Source: Heliocidaris tuberculata | Taxonomy: Eukaryota > Echinodermata > Echinoidea > Camarodonta > Echinometridae | Length of the DNA: 64,000 nucleotides | Direction of reading: 5' to 3' | Assembly: GCA_025618425.1 (NCBI GenBank) | Contig: CM046838.1 | Span: 5,577,715 to 5,641,714 of the forward strand | Shown: one piece after another, positions 24,498 through 34,848 of the stretch | How positions within the stretch are numbered: the stretch's first letter is position 1 | How the letters are laid out: the number at the start of each line of letters is the position of its first letter | The notes under the pieces: generated by a model | The model's database searches: none | What the model was told of the DNA's origin: nothing | Seen by the model: the letters and a program-made list of their open reading frames with translations, nothing else | Position numbers and translations under genes: made by a program

Positions 24498-24893
24498 GTC
24501 CGCTCAGTCGTTTTGGTCCCCCTCCCTCCTTTTTAGGTACCTTATTTCATTTTCGGAATTACGAACCCTATTTCATTTTCGGAATTATGAACCCTTTTTC
24601 ATTTTCGGAAATACGAACCTTCGGAATTATGAACCCTTTTTCATTTTCGGAATTATGAACCTTTGGAAATATGAACCCTAATTCATTTTCGGAATTATGA
24701 AACTGCGGATAAACGGACCTTCGGAATAAAGTACCTTCGTAATAATGCAACAAATGTTCGGAATTATGAACCCTTTTTCATTTTCGGAATTATGAACCCC
24801 CAGGCATGGGAAATGTTCAGAACTATGAACCTTCGGAAAAACGAACCTTTGGAAAAACGAGTGCCCTCCCTCCTCCCCCCCCCCCCCCCCCCG
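23571..24893. mobile_element. TU-like foldback element, larger nested palindrome (about 1.3 kb)
   Basis: The left arm (23583-23870) has tandem CCGAAGGTTCGTAATT-type and GAAAATGAAATAGGGTTC units, and the right arm (24540-24865) has their reverse complements. Inside, GGTACCTAAAGAGGAGGG and CCCTCCTTTTTAGGTACC pair. Further in, CAGGCGGCCGCCAGATAA and its partner near 24347 pair, and the core is a pyrimidine/purine palindrome rich in AAAACAAAGAATAAC. G/C runs lie at 23903-23917, 24486-24498 and 24877-24892. No transposase is visible. ORFs inside are repeat artefacts. Confidence 0.85.
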
Positions 24894-25864
24894 TCAGTCG
24901 CACTGGTACTATTTTCCATTAATTGCAACATCAGTAATAAAGTATTGCAGTGGCGTATATACCGGGGGCGGGGGCCTGTGCCCCTGGCAGCACTTGAATG
25001 GGGCACAAAAAACACAAAAGAAAGAAAGAAAAAGAGGATAAGAGTAAGAAAAATTATGATCATTATAGGAATCATGTGCCCCAGTCCGCAGGGTAAATGC
25101 CTTAGGATTACCGTTTTTTGGATGTTTTAGCCTAAGTGAAAATTCTAAAACTCGGTCACTTTGATCCCTAGTTATATACGTTCAGGATTTTGCTTCCTCA
25201 CATTATTATGTGATAATGTGAGAAATCCAGGATCTCAGAATTCCGTGTCCCAGTAGGCCTATAAATAGCTTTTTAACGGGTTCAAAATTTGAAGAAGAAG
25301 AAAAAAAACACAAAAAAAAACCGAGATGTAATTCTTGTTGCTTTGCTCCTATCATGTAATTTTCATAATAAGCCTCTTGTTAAATATTGCCTAAAGTAAT
25401 ATGATAAAGTGTTTAAAATAGCATTAGGAAAGGTTCACCATTTGAAAGAAATATCAACTTTCGGTTGCCTTGCTAAATTTCTTTACTATATATCTCAACG
25501 ATTTTCATTAATTGTGCCCTATATGAGAAGGGAGTGAATAGCTGACCGTTTATCAATGTTCAAACTTCGAATCTCTACCCCTCGATTGCAGTACTCAATT
25601 GAGAATCTTCCTCCTGGGTAAAATGCATGAGAAATTCCTTTTTTGGGGGGTGGAGATGGGGGTAGGAATGCAAATAATCGGTCGTCTTTCCCCCTTTGCT
25701 TGTACAATAACATAGATAATTTTGGGCAGGTGGGAGGGGGGGGGGCGCAACTTCATTATTTGCCCCAGGTGCCATAATCCCCAGCTACTTTATTGTCCAC
25801 TAGAAATAGAAATTCTTTTTGTTTACATACATTTAATAACAAAAGGAGATATACCAGAACCGTA
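24894..25864. other. Non-coding stretch with one transposon-end-like inverted word
   Basis: Contains CAGTGGCGTATATACCGGGG near 24950 and, at 25735-25790, a G-run followed by TTTGCCCCAGGTGCCATAAT, the inverted match of the word at 21889-21925. The two could be the ends of a roughly 3.9-kb element enclosing the foldbacks. No gene seen. Confidence 0.4.
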
Positions 25865-26676
25865 CACATTCAAAACATAAATGTACAATCTTGATAGAAA
25901 TAATATGCCATTCGTTTTGAAACAACTGTTTGCAAAAAATAGCACTTTACACAGGTACTACACCAGGTAAGCAAACGATTATCATTTACCCAAAACTCGA
26001 ACGGCTTTTGCCAGTAATTTCAGTAAAACTATACTTTTCAATGGTCCTAAATATTGGAACTCATTAGAACAGATCTTAAAACTTACCCCTAACTTAAGTA
26101 GGTTCAAATATCTTGTGAAGAAACACTTGACTGACTTATACTTATGTAAATAATTCACTCTGCTTTTATTTATTTTTTTTTCTTTTCATTCCATAATATT
26201 GTATTTCTATTTTTTTATATTAGTTATATATACGTGTATATATAATATACTGATTTCCACTCGAAATCTCTTTTATTTCATTAATCTTATCTTGTAATGT
26301 TAGCTCAACTGTATATAATGTACATATGTTTTGTTTAGTAATTTTCTCCCTCTCAAACAATTACTTTGATTAATTTAAACGAAAATATTAAAAAAAAAAC
26401 ATATATTATTGTATCATTATTCGATTAGAGGGTCTACATCACACAAGCTAAGCTTTTTAGTAGATCCCTCCACATATCCTTTTGTCACCTTTCTATGTCA
26501 TATTCATTAATAATGGCGCAAATATTCTTACTGAATGAGAAGCGCCTTAAAACACAACCAAAACAAACATGTATTCTCTGTTTTTGCAGTGTTTGTAATT
26601 TATACATTGTTGTAATTTCATTGTAAATGTGGAATCTGAATAAATCAAATCAAATCAAATCAAATCAAATCAAATA
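25865..26676 (+). mobile_element. 5'-truncated non-LTR retrotransposon tail, dead
   Basis: A frame ending at a TAA near 26152 reads like the extreme C-terminus of a LINE-type reverse transcriptase polyprotein: LPKTRTAFASNFSKTILFNG, then PKYWNSL and FKYLVKKHL, the GPxxWNSLP...LKKxL pattern. One in-frame stop (near 25968) and the lack of any polymerase domain show it is a decayed 5' truncation. An AT-rich 3' UTR of about 500 bp follows and ends in a short AATCA array (about 26642-26676), a typical LINE tail. Assignment to a clade is not possible. Confidence 0.7.
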
Positions 26677-26880
26677 AATTATTCGTCACTAAAAACATAA
26701 TTTCTATATAATCAGGTGGCATTTCTTTCTGATCTCTACTATATCCCTTCCCCAGTCTCTCTCCTTCTCTATCCCCCTCCTTTCTCCCTCCCTCCTCCCA
26801 TTTAGCGAGGATCAACATGCACAGAATTAGAACATGAGAACTTGCTCCTATATCACCCCCGTACGCACAAATTTCCATTC
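26677..26880. other. Short stretch upstream of the USP24 promoter
   Basis: Non-coding; contains a CT-rich patch (26745-26800). It may belong to the proximal promoter. Confidence 0.4.
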
Positions 26881-27071
26881 TTTTCTACATGATCATGTAT
26901 TCGCGCGGCGCGCTCGCACGTTACGCACCAAAGTTTATCGAACCCAACCCATTCAAGATGGCGACTTACACATGATCGTAATAGTTGGGTACACAAATGT
27001 AGGTAAAGACTGTTATTAGTCGTGCGACATTACAGATTCCGTCGTTGAGATTGTAGCTAAGAACTGTTACA
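26881..27071 (+). promoter_or_regulatory. USP24: USP24 core promoter and 5' leader (probable)
   Basis: The 190 bp before the USP24 start codon hold a CpG-dense patch (GCGCGGCGCGCTCGCACG near 26901) and the word CAAGATGGCG at 26954-26963. That word matches the core of the YY1 site often found just downstream of start sites of TATA-less housekeeping genes. The ATG in that word opens a five-codon upstream ORF (26958-26975). No TATA box is evident. The exact start site is not visible. Confidence 0.5.
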
Positions 27072-27344
27072 ATGGAGCCTAGCGAAGAAAATGTGCAAAT
27101 GCTCATAAATATGGGTTTTGGAGATCTTGCAGACATCAAAAAAGCACTCCGCCTTGCACAGAACGACGTGAACGAAGCAGTGGCTATCCTCACGCAGGAA
27201 CAACCGGGTCTGAATTACGAAACGGTGGAAGAGGAAACGAAAGAAGCACCGGGAAGTCTCCGGCGGACTTTTGGACCACAACAGCACCGTCCCGCACCCG
27301 ACCCGCCCCCTCCTTCGTATGACGAAGCTGTTGAACCAGTTGAG
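27072..27344 (+). CDS. USP24: USP24 exon 1: UBA domain and PPxY motif
   Basis: Start codon plus 91 complete codons, ending at GAG|GTATGA. Residues about 3-44 form a UBA domain, with the MGF loop at 14-16 and ALRLAQNDVNEAVAIL as its last helices; this domain binds ubiquitin. A proline-rich stretch ends in PPSY (residues 80-83), a PPxY motif of the type bound by WW domains. Human USP24 has an equivalent PPAY at a similar position. No nearer upstream in-frame ATG competes, and the UBA begins three residues after this Met, as in vertebrate USP24. Confidence 0.93.
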
Positions 27345-27534
27345 GTATGATATTGTTTCGTTACTTATTGCACATTTTAACAGGATTTCTCAAAATCATT
27401 ATAAAATTAAAAGGCCAACTTTTTACTTTTAGTCTTTACTTTAGATTTTTTTTTTTTGCTTGCTAATTGTTACATATGATTTTGAAATGATTATCTTGAA
27501 GATTAAAGTATAAACTGTTCTTTTTACTTATTGT

Positions 27535-28003
27535 GTATGGTCAGGGGTCCTAAAGCTACGCAGGTCCTAAAGCTACGCACCCCGCAAATACACGCAATGC
27601 GACACGTTCAATGCGCCAAAATTTTGGTGTGACCATGGTGACTGAGCAACGAAATTATCATTTACGTTCGCCAAAAAGAATGAGTAATTTTCCTTTATGT
27701 TTGGTGATATTATCACTATTTGGAAATCGGGATGAAATTCACGTCAGCTTAAAAATCAAGATTTGCATTCATTTATTACGTGTGTGTAGCTTTAGGACCC
27801 TTTCATTTAGCGTTCATTTTTTCCACCGAATTCGACATGGGTATCGACATCGACTTGAAAGTTAATGTTATTGATATTTTTCCGTCATAATTTTCTCAGG
27901 AATTTAATTTAAGAATATGTAGAACCAAGATATATAAAAGAATTTCGCATAAATCATTGAAAAGGTGACTTTTTAGCCACTGGAAACAAAGTGCGTAGCT
28001 TTA
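27535..28003 (+). repeat. Intron 1 repeat, copy 1, CCTAAAGCTACGCA termini
   Basis: Begins with GGGTCCTAAAGCTACGCA and ends with TGCGTAGCTTTAGGCC, so the termini are inverted repeats. It matches 30451-30907 over nearly its whole length, and the word GTAGCTTTAGGACCC also occurs internally. It looks like a non-autonomous DNA element. ORFs at 27611-27865 and 30632-30820 are shared repeat sequence and not genes. Confidence 0.8.
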
Positions 28004-28156
28004 GGCCCCCCCCCCCCCTCCAATAACCTCGTATAAGTGTGAGTGGGTCCCCCTATCATACATTGAAAAATATATTCCTTTTTCATTTGAATTTTGCTGA
28101 ACAGTTAGGATCTATAATAGTTCTAACCTTTACTTGTTAGTTTATTTTGAAACATC

Positions 28157-29845
28157 AGGGCTGTAACTTGCCATCCGGGCTTGATGTTTTAAAAAATTTG
28201 ACATTGAACATCAAGCCATACACGGGCGGCAGTCTCCCCTACGGATAGACAAAAAATTCTGTCTCTCGTTTGTTAGCCTCTTATTTTGGTCGGCCCACTC
28301 ACACTTATGTGAGGTTATTGGAGATAACACTCACACTTACGCGAGGTTATTGGAGATAACCTCGCACTCTGTACCTTCATACCGTGAGCAATTGCCTTCC
28401 ATGGGCAAGTGTGTGATATCTTGCCCATATGTGTGCAAGAGGGGAGCAAGATCACCAACCAAAAACAGCCTGAAAATTTCACTTGATAATAAAGATCCTA
28501 TCGAAGGATCTGGCATGTAATTAGATATTCTATCATTCAAAAATGTAGAAGGAAGTATTTTCTCAAAATGTTGCCAATTATATTGGTGTTTTTACTTCTT
28601 TCACTTAGAGGTCGTGACAGGCTGAAATTGACACAGGCCCATATAGTGATGGTCCCGTGAGTGTGGTCGGCCCTCAATGAGAGACAGAAACGGGCCTATC
28701 ACTCTGCTGTGCAAACTTAATAGCCGCCGACGGCCAGTCGGTATGAAGTTGGAAAAATCCATATTTTTTTGTATTTTCATATATTTTTATTCATCAAATA
28801 GATTTGTCCTTGGCTCTCTATGTTATAATGGATCTGTTCACTGACCAATTTGACTGTTTTATTCCTTTTAATGCTCATTTTTCAGGCAATTCAGGGTCCA
28901 AGTTATTCTCCGTTTGAAAATCTTGCAACCTTATTCAAACTGTTATTAGTGTGTGAGTCAATGTGTGTTCGGTTTGCACAGCAGATTAAACGGCCCGCTT
29001 CTCTCTCTAAGTGAAAAGCCGACCCGATCCAAACCAAGAGGCTAACGAACGAGAGACAGAATTTTCGGTCTACCCTACGGAGAGACAAGTAAACAAAAAA
29101 ATCAGTTGGAAAGATTCATCCATTTCCACAGTGAACCTTGCAAACCACCCTAAGAGTTTGCTAAAACTTTTCCTCTTTCAGCTCATCAGACCATGTCAAC
29201 GATTGGATCATGAGAAATGTGAAAAAAATACAATTTATGGTGACATCAATGTGGATTTACTTACCGTTCACGTGTAGCTTTCGCTGTGCAATTAGCAATA
29301 CAAAGACGGCGAGATCGGCACGGAATGTGCGCTGTAGATGAACAGAGTACAAGGCAGTGCAACGCGGAGTGGTTCTGATGTTGCATGCTAAATTTAACTG
29401 TGCTAATATCTCACACCGTCGCACGCATATATATGCTTGTGGGATATTAGCACGATTAGCACAATTAAATTTAGCATGCCGCATCGGAACCGCTCAGTGT
29501 TGCACTGCCTTGTACTCTGTTCATCTACAGCGCACATTCCATGCCGATCTCGCTGTCTTTGTAATGCTAATCGCACAGTGAAAGCTACCCATCGATGTTG
29601 CCATAAATTATATTTTTTTCACATTTCTCATGATCCGATCATTGAAGTGGTCTGATGAGCTGAAAGAGGAATATTTTAGTCCTGAACATGGTTTGCTAGG
29701 TTCACTGTATGTGGAAACGGATGAATATTGCCCACTGATTTTTTTGTTTACTTGTCTCTCCATAGGGGAGATTGCCTCCTGTGTATGGCTTGATGTTCAA
29801 CATCAAATTTTATAAAACATCAAGCCCGTATGGCTAGGTTGTAAC
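28157..29845. mobile_element. Nested palindromic element (one foldback inserted in another)
   Basis: Outer arms: CCGGGCTTGATGTTTTA near 28176 pairs with TAAAACATCAAGCCCG near 29812, and the arms continue as 29065-29420 pairing with 29440-29770 around a centre near 29430 (CGCATATATATGC). The left arm is interrupted at about 28250-29060 by a second palindrome with termini ATTCTGTCTCTCGTTTGTTA and its complement. Near-identical CCCTACGGATAGAC / CCCTACGGAGAGAC flank that insertion and could be its target duplication. No transposase is visible. Confidence 0.7.
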
Positions 29846-30046
29846 AATTTAACATACATTTAATGTTCATGAATTTTGTGAGAGATTCAGATGAATTCGC
29901 AAAAGTTTCATACCATGAAATCATTGAATCATGATTAACATAACACTAAATTTTTGCAAATCGCAAAAGTTTGTTGCTGTGAAAATGGCTGTCATTTACA
30001 GTTGTCGAAAATTTGATGTCATGAACATTTCTGGTTTTACTGTAGA
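29846..30046 (-). repeat. TACTGTAAAACCA-family repeat, reverse copy
   Basis: Ends in ATTTCTGGTTTTACTGTA and contains TCGCAAAAGTTT and GAAAATGGCTGTCATTTACA. In reverse complement it matches the family copy at 60151-60363. It abuts the right end of the nested palindrome. Confidence 0.6.
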
Positions 30047-30450
30047 TCTTCCATGTTTGCAAATTACAAGAAATATAAGTAGGAGATGTGCTAATTCAGG
30101 TCTTCGAAGATGGCATAATAACATTTCCTGTGGGCATCCTTCAGAGTGATATATATTTGTTTTCATATAAATATTGTTGGCATATTTTTTAAATCCATCT
30201 AGTCTACATGTATTTGTATAGATCTATATGGATACATAAAACAAATAAGTGAATGAATACCTCTACCGTACACACCTTAGGACTTCTTTTCTCACTCTGT
30301 TTGATCTGCCTCTCAACTCATCTTCATTGTATAAGATTAGTTATCAATCTTACCCACTTAACTGTTATTAGTCTTTTATGTAATAGACTATTATTATTTT
30401 TAATATTATATTAAAGCAAATATTGTAACTGGTTATGATCATTCCTTTTT

Positions 30451-30907
30451 GTATGGTCAGGGGTCCTAAAGCTACGCAAGTCCTAAAGCTATGCACCCCG
30501 CAAATACGCGCAATGTGACACGTTCAGTGTGCCAAACTTTTGGTGTGACTGAGCAACAAGATTATCATTTACGTTTGCCAAAAAGAATGAGTCATTTTCC
30601 TTTATTTTTGTGATATTATCACTATTCGGAAATGGGAGTGAAATTCACACCAGTCAGCTTCAAAATTAAGATTTGCATTCATTTATTACATGTGCATAGC
30701 TTTAGGACCCTTTCATTTTGTCGAACAAAATTTGACATGGGCATCGACATCGACTTGAAAATAGATGTTATTGACATTTGTCCATCATTATTTTCTCAGG
30801 GATTTAATTTCAGAGTATGAAGAACCAAAATATATAAAAGATATTGGCATAAATCAATGAAAAAAATTACCTTTTAGATGCTGGAAACAAAGTGCGTAGC
30901 TTTAATG
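30451..30907 (+). repeat. Intron 1 repeat, copy 2
   Basis: Second copy of the element at 27535-28003, in the same orientation, with the same GGGTCCTAAAGCTACGCA start and an end at TGCGTAGCTTTAATG. It is diverged by scattered substitutions and small indels. Confidence 0.8.
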
Positions 30908-31099
30908 AAGGTCCTCATGAATCATAAATTCATTACTTGTAAGTTCACAGCAGTTAAGAAAAAAAAATCCAATTGGACATTATATACTTAATTTCAATTT
31001 TAATTTTTCTGGAATGATATTTTTTGTTTTTATTTCCAAAATGTTCTTTCAAACATTTTATCTTAGATAGGCCTGTAACAGTGTATGCACAATATGAGG

Positions 31100-31310
31100 T
31101 AAGCTGATATTTGCTCCAAAGACATTTGCTAAGTGTTTTATTTGGTCAAAGGTATATTGTTACTGCAGTAGGACTTACATGTAGGTTGTGATTGGGTTTT
31201 AGAGGTAGGTTTAATGTTATGTTTAGGGTTAGGTATGTAGTTTTTAGTCCAGAGTTGAAGATTTATAGCATTTTGATTAGTGTTTGGAATTGACTGTGGA
31301 GCAGTATCGC
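31100..31310 (+). repeat. Dispersed element with TTAGGG-like core, copy 3
   Basis: Left end GATATTTGCTCCAAAGACAT, core with TTTAGGGTTAGG, decayed right end. Same plan as 16978-17178. Confidence 0.45.
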
Positions 31311-32439
31311 CAGAAAATATATTGTACTATCAGTGCAAGCTTTGATTTTCCCCTCAAAGATGCTAATCATGCAGAATTTTTTTTTTTTTTTTTTGAGATA
31401 AAATTGATGGCTGGTCTTGTGGTTGCAGTGAAAGAAACTGTCTAGTAGTTATTGAGGATTATTATTTGTATGAACTGTGAAGGGTTTTCAGGCAACCAGA
31501 AAAATCAGTGTATCTCCTGGTTTGCGGCTTTGCGCATAAGTGCCCGGATGCCCGTGCAGTTTTAAAACAATATCTCATGGTTTGTTAAAAAGTACCCAGA
31601 TGACTGTGCAATATATCTCCATATCTCTTGGTTTAGGGTGCGCGCATCGCGTAAAAAGGTAAATGCGTTCAAATACGCAAAAGCTAAGACAATGGATGTA
31701 TGCGTGCAGCCCTTGCAAGTTGCTTGAGTAAAGACAAAATAATGTTTTTTTCCACCTCTGTTTTATGTTGAAGTTAATACAAAAACATAAATGACATGTA
31801 CTGGTGAAAATTGAGGAACCAGGTTTCATACAATTAATAATGATAATATTGAATGGCTTTTCTTCCATGGGACACAATGGTATACATGTATATCGCACTC
31901 ACTTTGAAATATTTCACTGGTTGTGCCGATTCGTGAAATATGCTCATCAGCTCGTGCGATATACCTTTGTATCCTGCTCAAGGCCATTCAATATTCTATA
32001 AACTTAAAGATTGATTGTGAATTACAAATGATAAGTATAATTCTATTATGAGGTTTAACCAAAGAAATCAAAATGATAACAGACTGACTCTATATGTACA
32101 GTGTACATGTATTTTGCCAAAAATTACATAGTGAAAAGCATGGCACATGTAGGTACATTGGACAACACAAATGTAGGATCAAACTTTTGTCAAAATTTTA
32201 ACTGTTTCTTGCCATATAGGAATTTCAAGAGAGGAATCCCTGTCATGAGATATTATTACCTGTAATACAATATCCTTCCACATAGGAATAAAAAGGAGAA
32301 AGCTTGTAAATTATTTTTTTTACCTGTATCAGAACTTTACCTTCACTTTAATTATACCCCCGCCAAAATGAAGTTTTTATACAAGGTATATAGGAATCAA
32401 CGTACGGTCGGGCCATAAAATATTATGGCAATGAATTAG

Positions 32440-32675
32440 GTTGAAATATTACGGATCAAACTACTTCCTCATTTTTCAAGTAATGCTAGTGAAATTTGGC
32501 ACACACATTGGTCTTGTGGTAATGATGTGCAAGACATATTGTTTCAGTGTGTGGCAAACTACGTTGCCATGGTAACGACATATGGCAATAAAACAGGAAA
32601 ATATTGCAGATCAAACCACTTCCTCATTTTTGGAGCAATGCTCAGGAAATTTGGCACACACATTGGGGTGGGGGT
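32440..32675 (+). repeat. Tandem duplication, period about 151 bp, before exon 2
   Basis: GAAATTTGGCACACACATTG and CTTCCTCATTTTT occur at about 32462-32514 and again at about 32619-32665. Intronic; the second copy ends about 60 bp before exon 2. Confidence 0.75.
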
Positions 32676-32732
32676 ATTAATCACCTTCAGTGATATTCTA
32701 CTTTGGACTATGTGCATAATGCTATTTTTCAG

Positions 32733-32922
32733 GATGAGGATCCAAGCTCGAGCAGTGTGGAAGCAAGAGAGGAGGAGAGTATGGAGGTGACCAAGGAGTT
32801 CCCTACAGGTAACCTCTATGAGCTAGAAGGAAGAGTCTTCACTGATCAATGGTCGATACCTTACAAGAGAGAGGAATCCCTGGGGAAATGTCTGATTGCT
32901 GCCACCAGATTTGCCAGTGAAG
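32733..32922 (+). CDS. USP24: USP24 exon 2
   Basis: 190 nt, phase 0 in and 1 out, acceptor TTTTTCAG and donor GTGAGT. Encodes residues 92 to about 155: an acidic serine-rich linker (EDPSSSSVEAREEE), then an ordered segment LYELEGRVFTDQWSIPYKRE, which leads into the N-terminal scaffold typical of USP24. Confidence 0.92.
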
Positions 32923-33609
32923 GTGAGTAATTTTGTAACTTAGTGTATGTTTTTTTTAGATTGTTTGAGTTGATAAGAAAGCTTGAACAGTTCAACCTGC
33001 TGTTGCAACTACCTGTCTTTAACCTATTAGCAGCTACAGATTAAATTCACAAATGCTAATCGCTCCCTGAAAAAACAAAAACTACTGGGGTATTTGGATT
33101 TATTTCCCCTACAGCAACACATGCAACACCATAGAGTTAGCATTAAAATAAAAATATTTCTTTGAAACATCTGAAGGTAGATTATATTGTTTCCTTTTAG
33201 CAGTCTTGATACATGTCTGAAAGCTCTATGCAATATACAATGTATGTAAAAGAAATTGAGTAGTAGAGGGTAGTACCCTACCCAGTGGCAGCAATACTGA
33301 TTTTTATTATTTTTTTTTAAGTCGGACTTTCTGGTTACAAAATATAATTATTCCTGCCATCATTACGTACAGGATAATATAAAAGTGTTGCAGTATTTTG
33401 ATTTATAAAATGGCTTTGCAATGTCAAGTTCAAGAGTATGTTATTGGTTGTTACAAATAAGGCAGCAATCTCAACCATACCTCTTGCTTGACCAATATTT
33501 AGATTAAAAAAGATGGTATTTGAGAAACTTTTGGGTTTCGGATTACATGTTGTTGTCATTTATTGAAAATTGTGTTTTATCTGATTTGAAAAAGCATGTA
33601 ACATTTATT

Positions 33610-33772
33610 GAATGTAATTGAAGCATTTCCTACTGGTTCAGTAATAATGCTAAGATTAATGTGCATTAGCCAGGTTTAATGGGTATTAAACCTGTATCCA
33701 GATTTGAATGTAATTAAAGCTATTTCCTACTGGTTTAATAATTATGCTAAAAAAACAACTTGCTTTACCCAG
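33610..33772 (+). repeat. Tandem duplication including the exon 3 acceptor
   Basis: Two copies, about 96-99 bp apart, of GAATGTAATT...TTTCCTACTGGTT...ATGCTAA...CCAG|GTTT. The first copy carries a decoy acceptor at 33673 followed by GTTTAATGGG, which resembles the first bases of exon 3 (GTTTGATGGA). The second copy is the real acceptor. Confidence 0.65.
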
Positions 33773-33984
33773 GTTTGATGGAGAATGATGAGAACTGCAT
33801 GCGTTTTGTGAACCGCTGCATGCCTGAAGCTTTCCGCAAGCTGATGACTTCCAAGGCAGTGCATCGTTGGGGAGCTGAGATTCATGAAGGCATCTATAAC
33901 ATGTTGCAGCTTCTTATTGAGCTAGTGGCTGTCAGACTCAAGTATAAACCTGTACCGGTAGAACTGCTTGAAGTCCTTGGCATG
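33773..33984 (+). CDS. USP24: USP24 exon 3
   Basis: 212 nt, phase 1 in and 0 out, donor GTATGT. Residues about 155-225. Contains MRFVNRCMPEAFRKLMTS and a helix pair GIYNMLQLLIELVAVRLKY, consistent with helical-repeat scaffold. Confidence 0.93.
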
Positions 33985-34414
33985 GTATGTATCATATTCC
34001 TTTACGTGATATGTATCGGATGTGAGATAAGTGGATGTATATCCTTTTATTGCTCAAGATAGATAATGACAGCCCATCAAGTTATGTTCTAAGTGTTTTG
34101 GCATTACTGTTCTTAGATGTAAAGTTGAAATAAATTATCATGTATTGATGCAAAATCAGTCTGAAATATTTCAAATGGCATGGTAACCAAGAAAGGAAAA
34201 ACAAAAATTGTTGATTGTTTTATGAAAAGGTGGAAAAGCTTCTGACTTGTTTTCCATGTCCAAATAGTAAACAACATCCTTAAACTTTTTAAAGTAAAAA
34301 AAAAGGACATAATGTTTCTTTTTACTTTGCTAAAGGATGTTCTGCTAGCAACTTTCCAACATTTAGATATATTTTAATTCACATTCCAGCCATTGGAGAA
34401 TACAGATATGTCGT

Positions 34415-34607
34415 ACAGTGAACCCTGTCTATTTAAGACTGCTCACGGGAGACAAGAAAAGCGGTCTTTATGAGCAGGTGGTCCTTACGTGCAGGTTCCT
34501 TTAATACATGTTTCAATGAGAAACACTTCTCAAGGGAAACAAAAACTGTGGTCTTTATAGACAGCTGGTCTTTCTATACAGGTGGTCGCTAAAGCAGGTT
34601 TGATTGT
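34415..34607 (+). repeat. Dispersed repeat, GTGAAACCTGTCTATAAA family, copy 2
   Basis: Same orientation as 11766-11950, with the shared words GAGACAAGAAAAG and GGTCTTTATGAGCAGGTGGT. It lies in intron 3, ending about 80 bp before exon 4. Confidence 0.75.
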
Positions 34608-34686
34608 ATAACAAATTTGTATACATTTAATTTCTTTATGTTAAAATGAAAGTCGTTATTACTATGGCTTGCCTTTTTCCCTACAG

Positions 34687-34848
34687 GCCTTCAATCCAGA
34701 GACAGAGTTCCACTATAAGAACAGAGCCAAGAAGTGGGACCATATATTCTGGGAAGAGAAGTTTGGTGTGAACAACACCTTTGCTGTAAGCCCACCCTTT
34801 GAGACATACAAAGACCCGTGCGGTTGGCTTGTTAATCTGATCAATGCT
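34687..34848 (+). CDS. USP24: USP24 exon 4
   Basis: 162 nt, phase 0 both ends. Residues 226-279. Starts AFNPETEFHYKNRAKKWD and has FAVSPPFETYKDP then GWLVNLIN. The SPPF...KDPxGWLVxLIN pattern is strongly conserved in vertebrate USP24, making this one of the clearest diagnostic exons. Confidence 0.95.

Larger units (their letters stand above)
27345..32732 (+). other. USP24: USP24 intron 1
   Basis: 5.4-kb intron filled with repeats: two copies of a 450-bp element (27535-28003 and 30451-30907), a large nested palindrome (28157-29845), a TACTGTAAAACCA-family fragment next to it, an ACATTTGCTCC-family element (31100-31310), a T-run near 31378-31393, and a tandem duplication close to exon 2. No exon seen. 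Confidence 0.7.

Noticed and set aside
24424..25130. Several ORFs rich in repeated NEPF/FIFG-like peptides
   Set aside because: They translate the tandem units of the foldback arms and the GA microsatellite.
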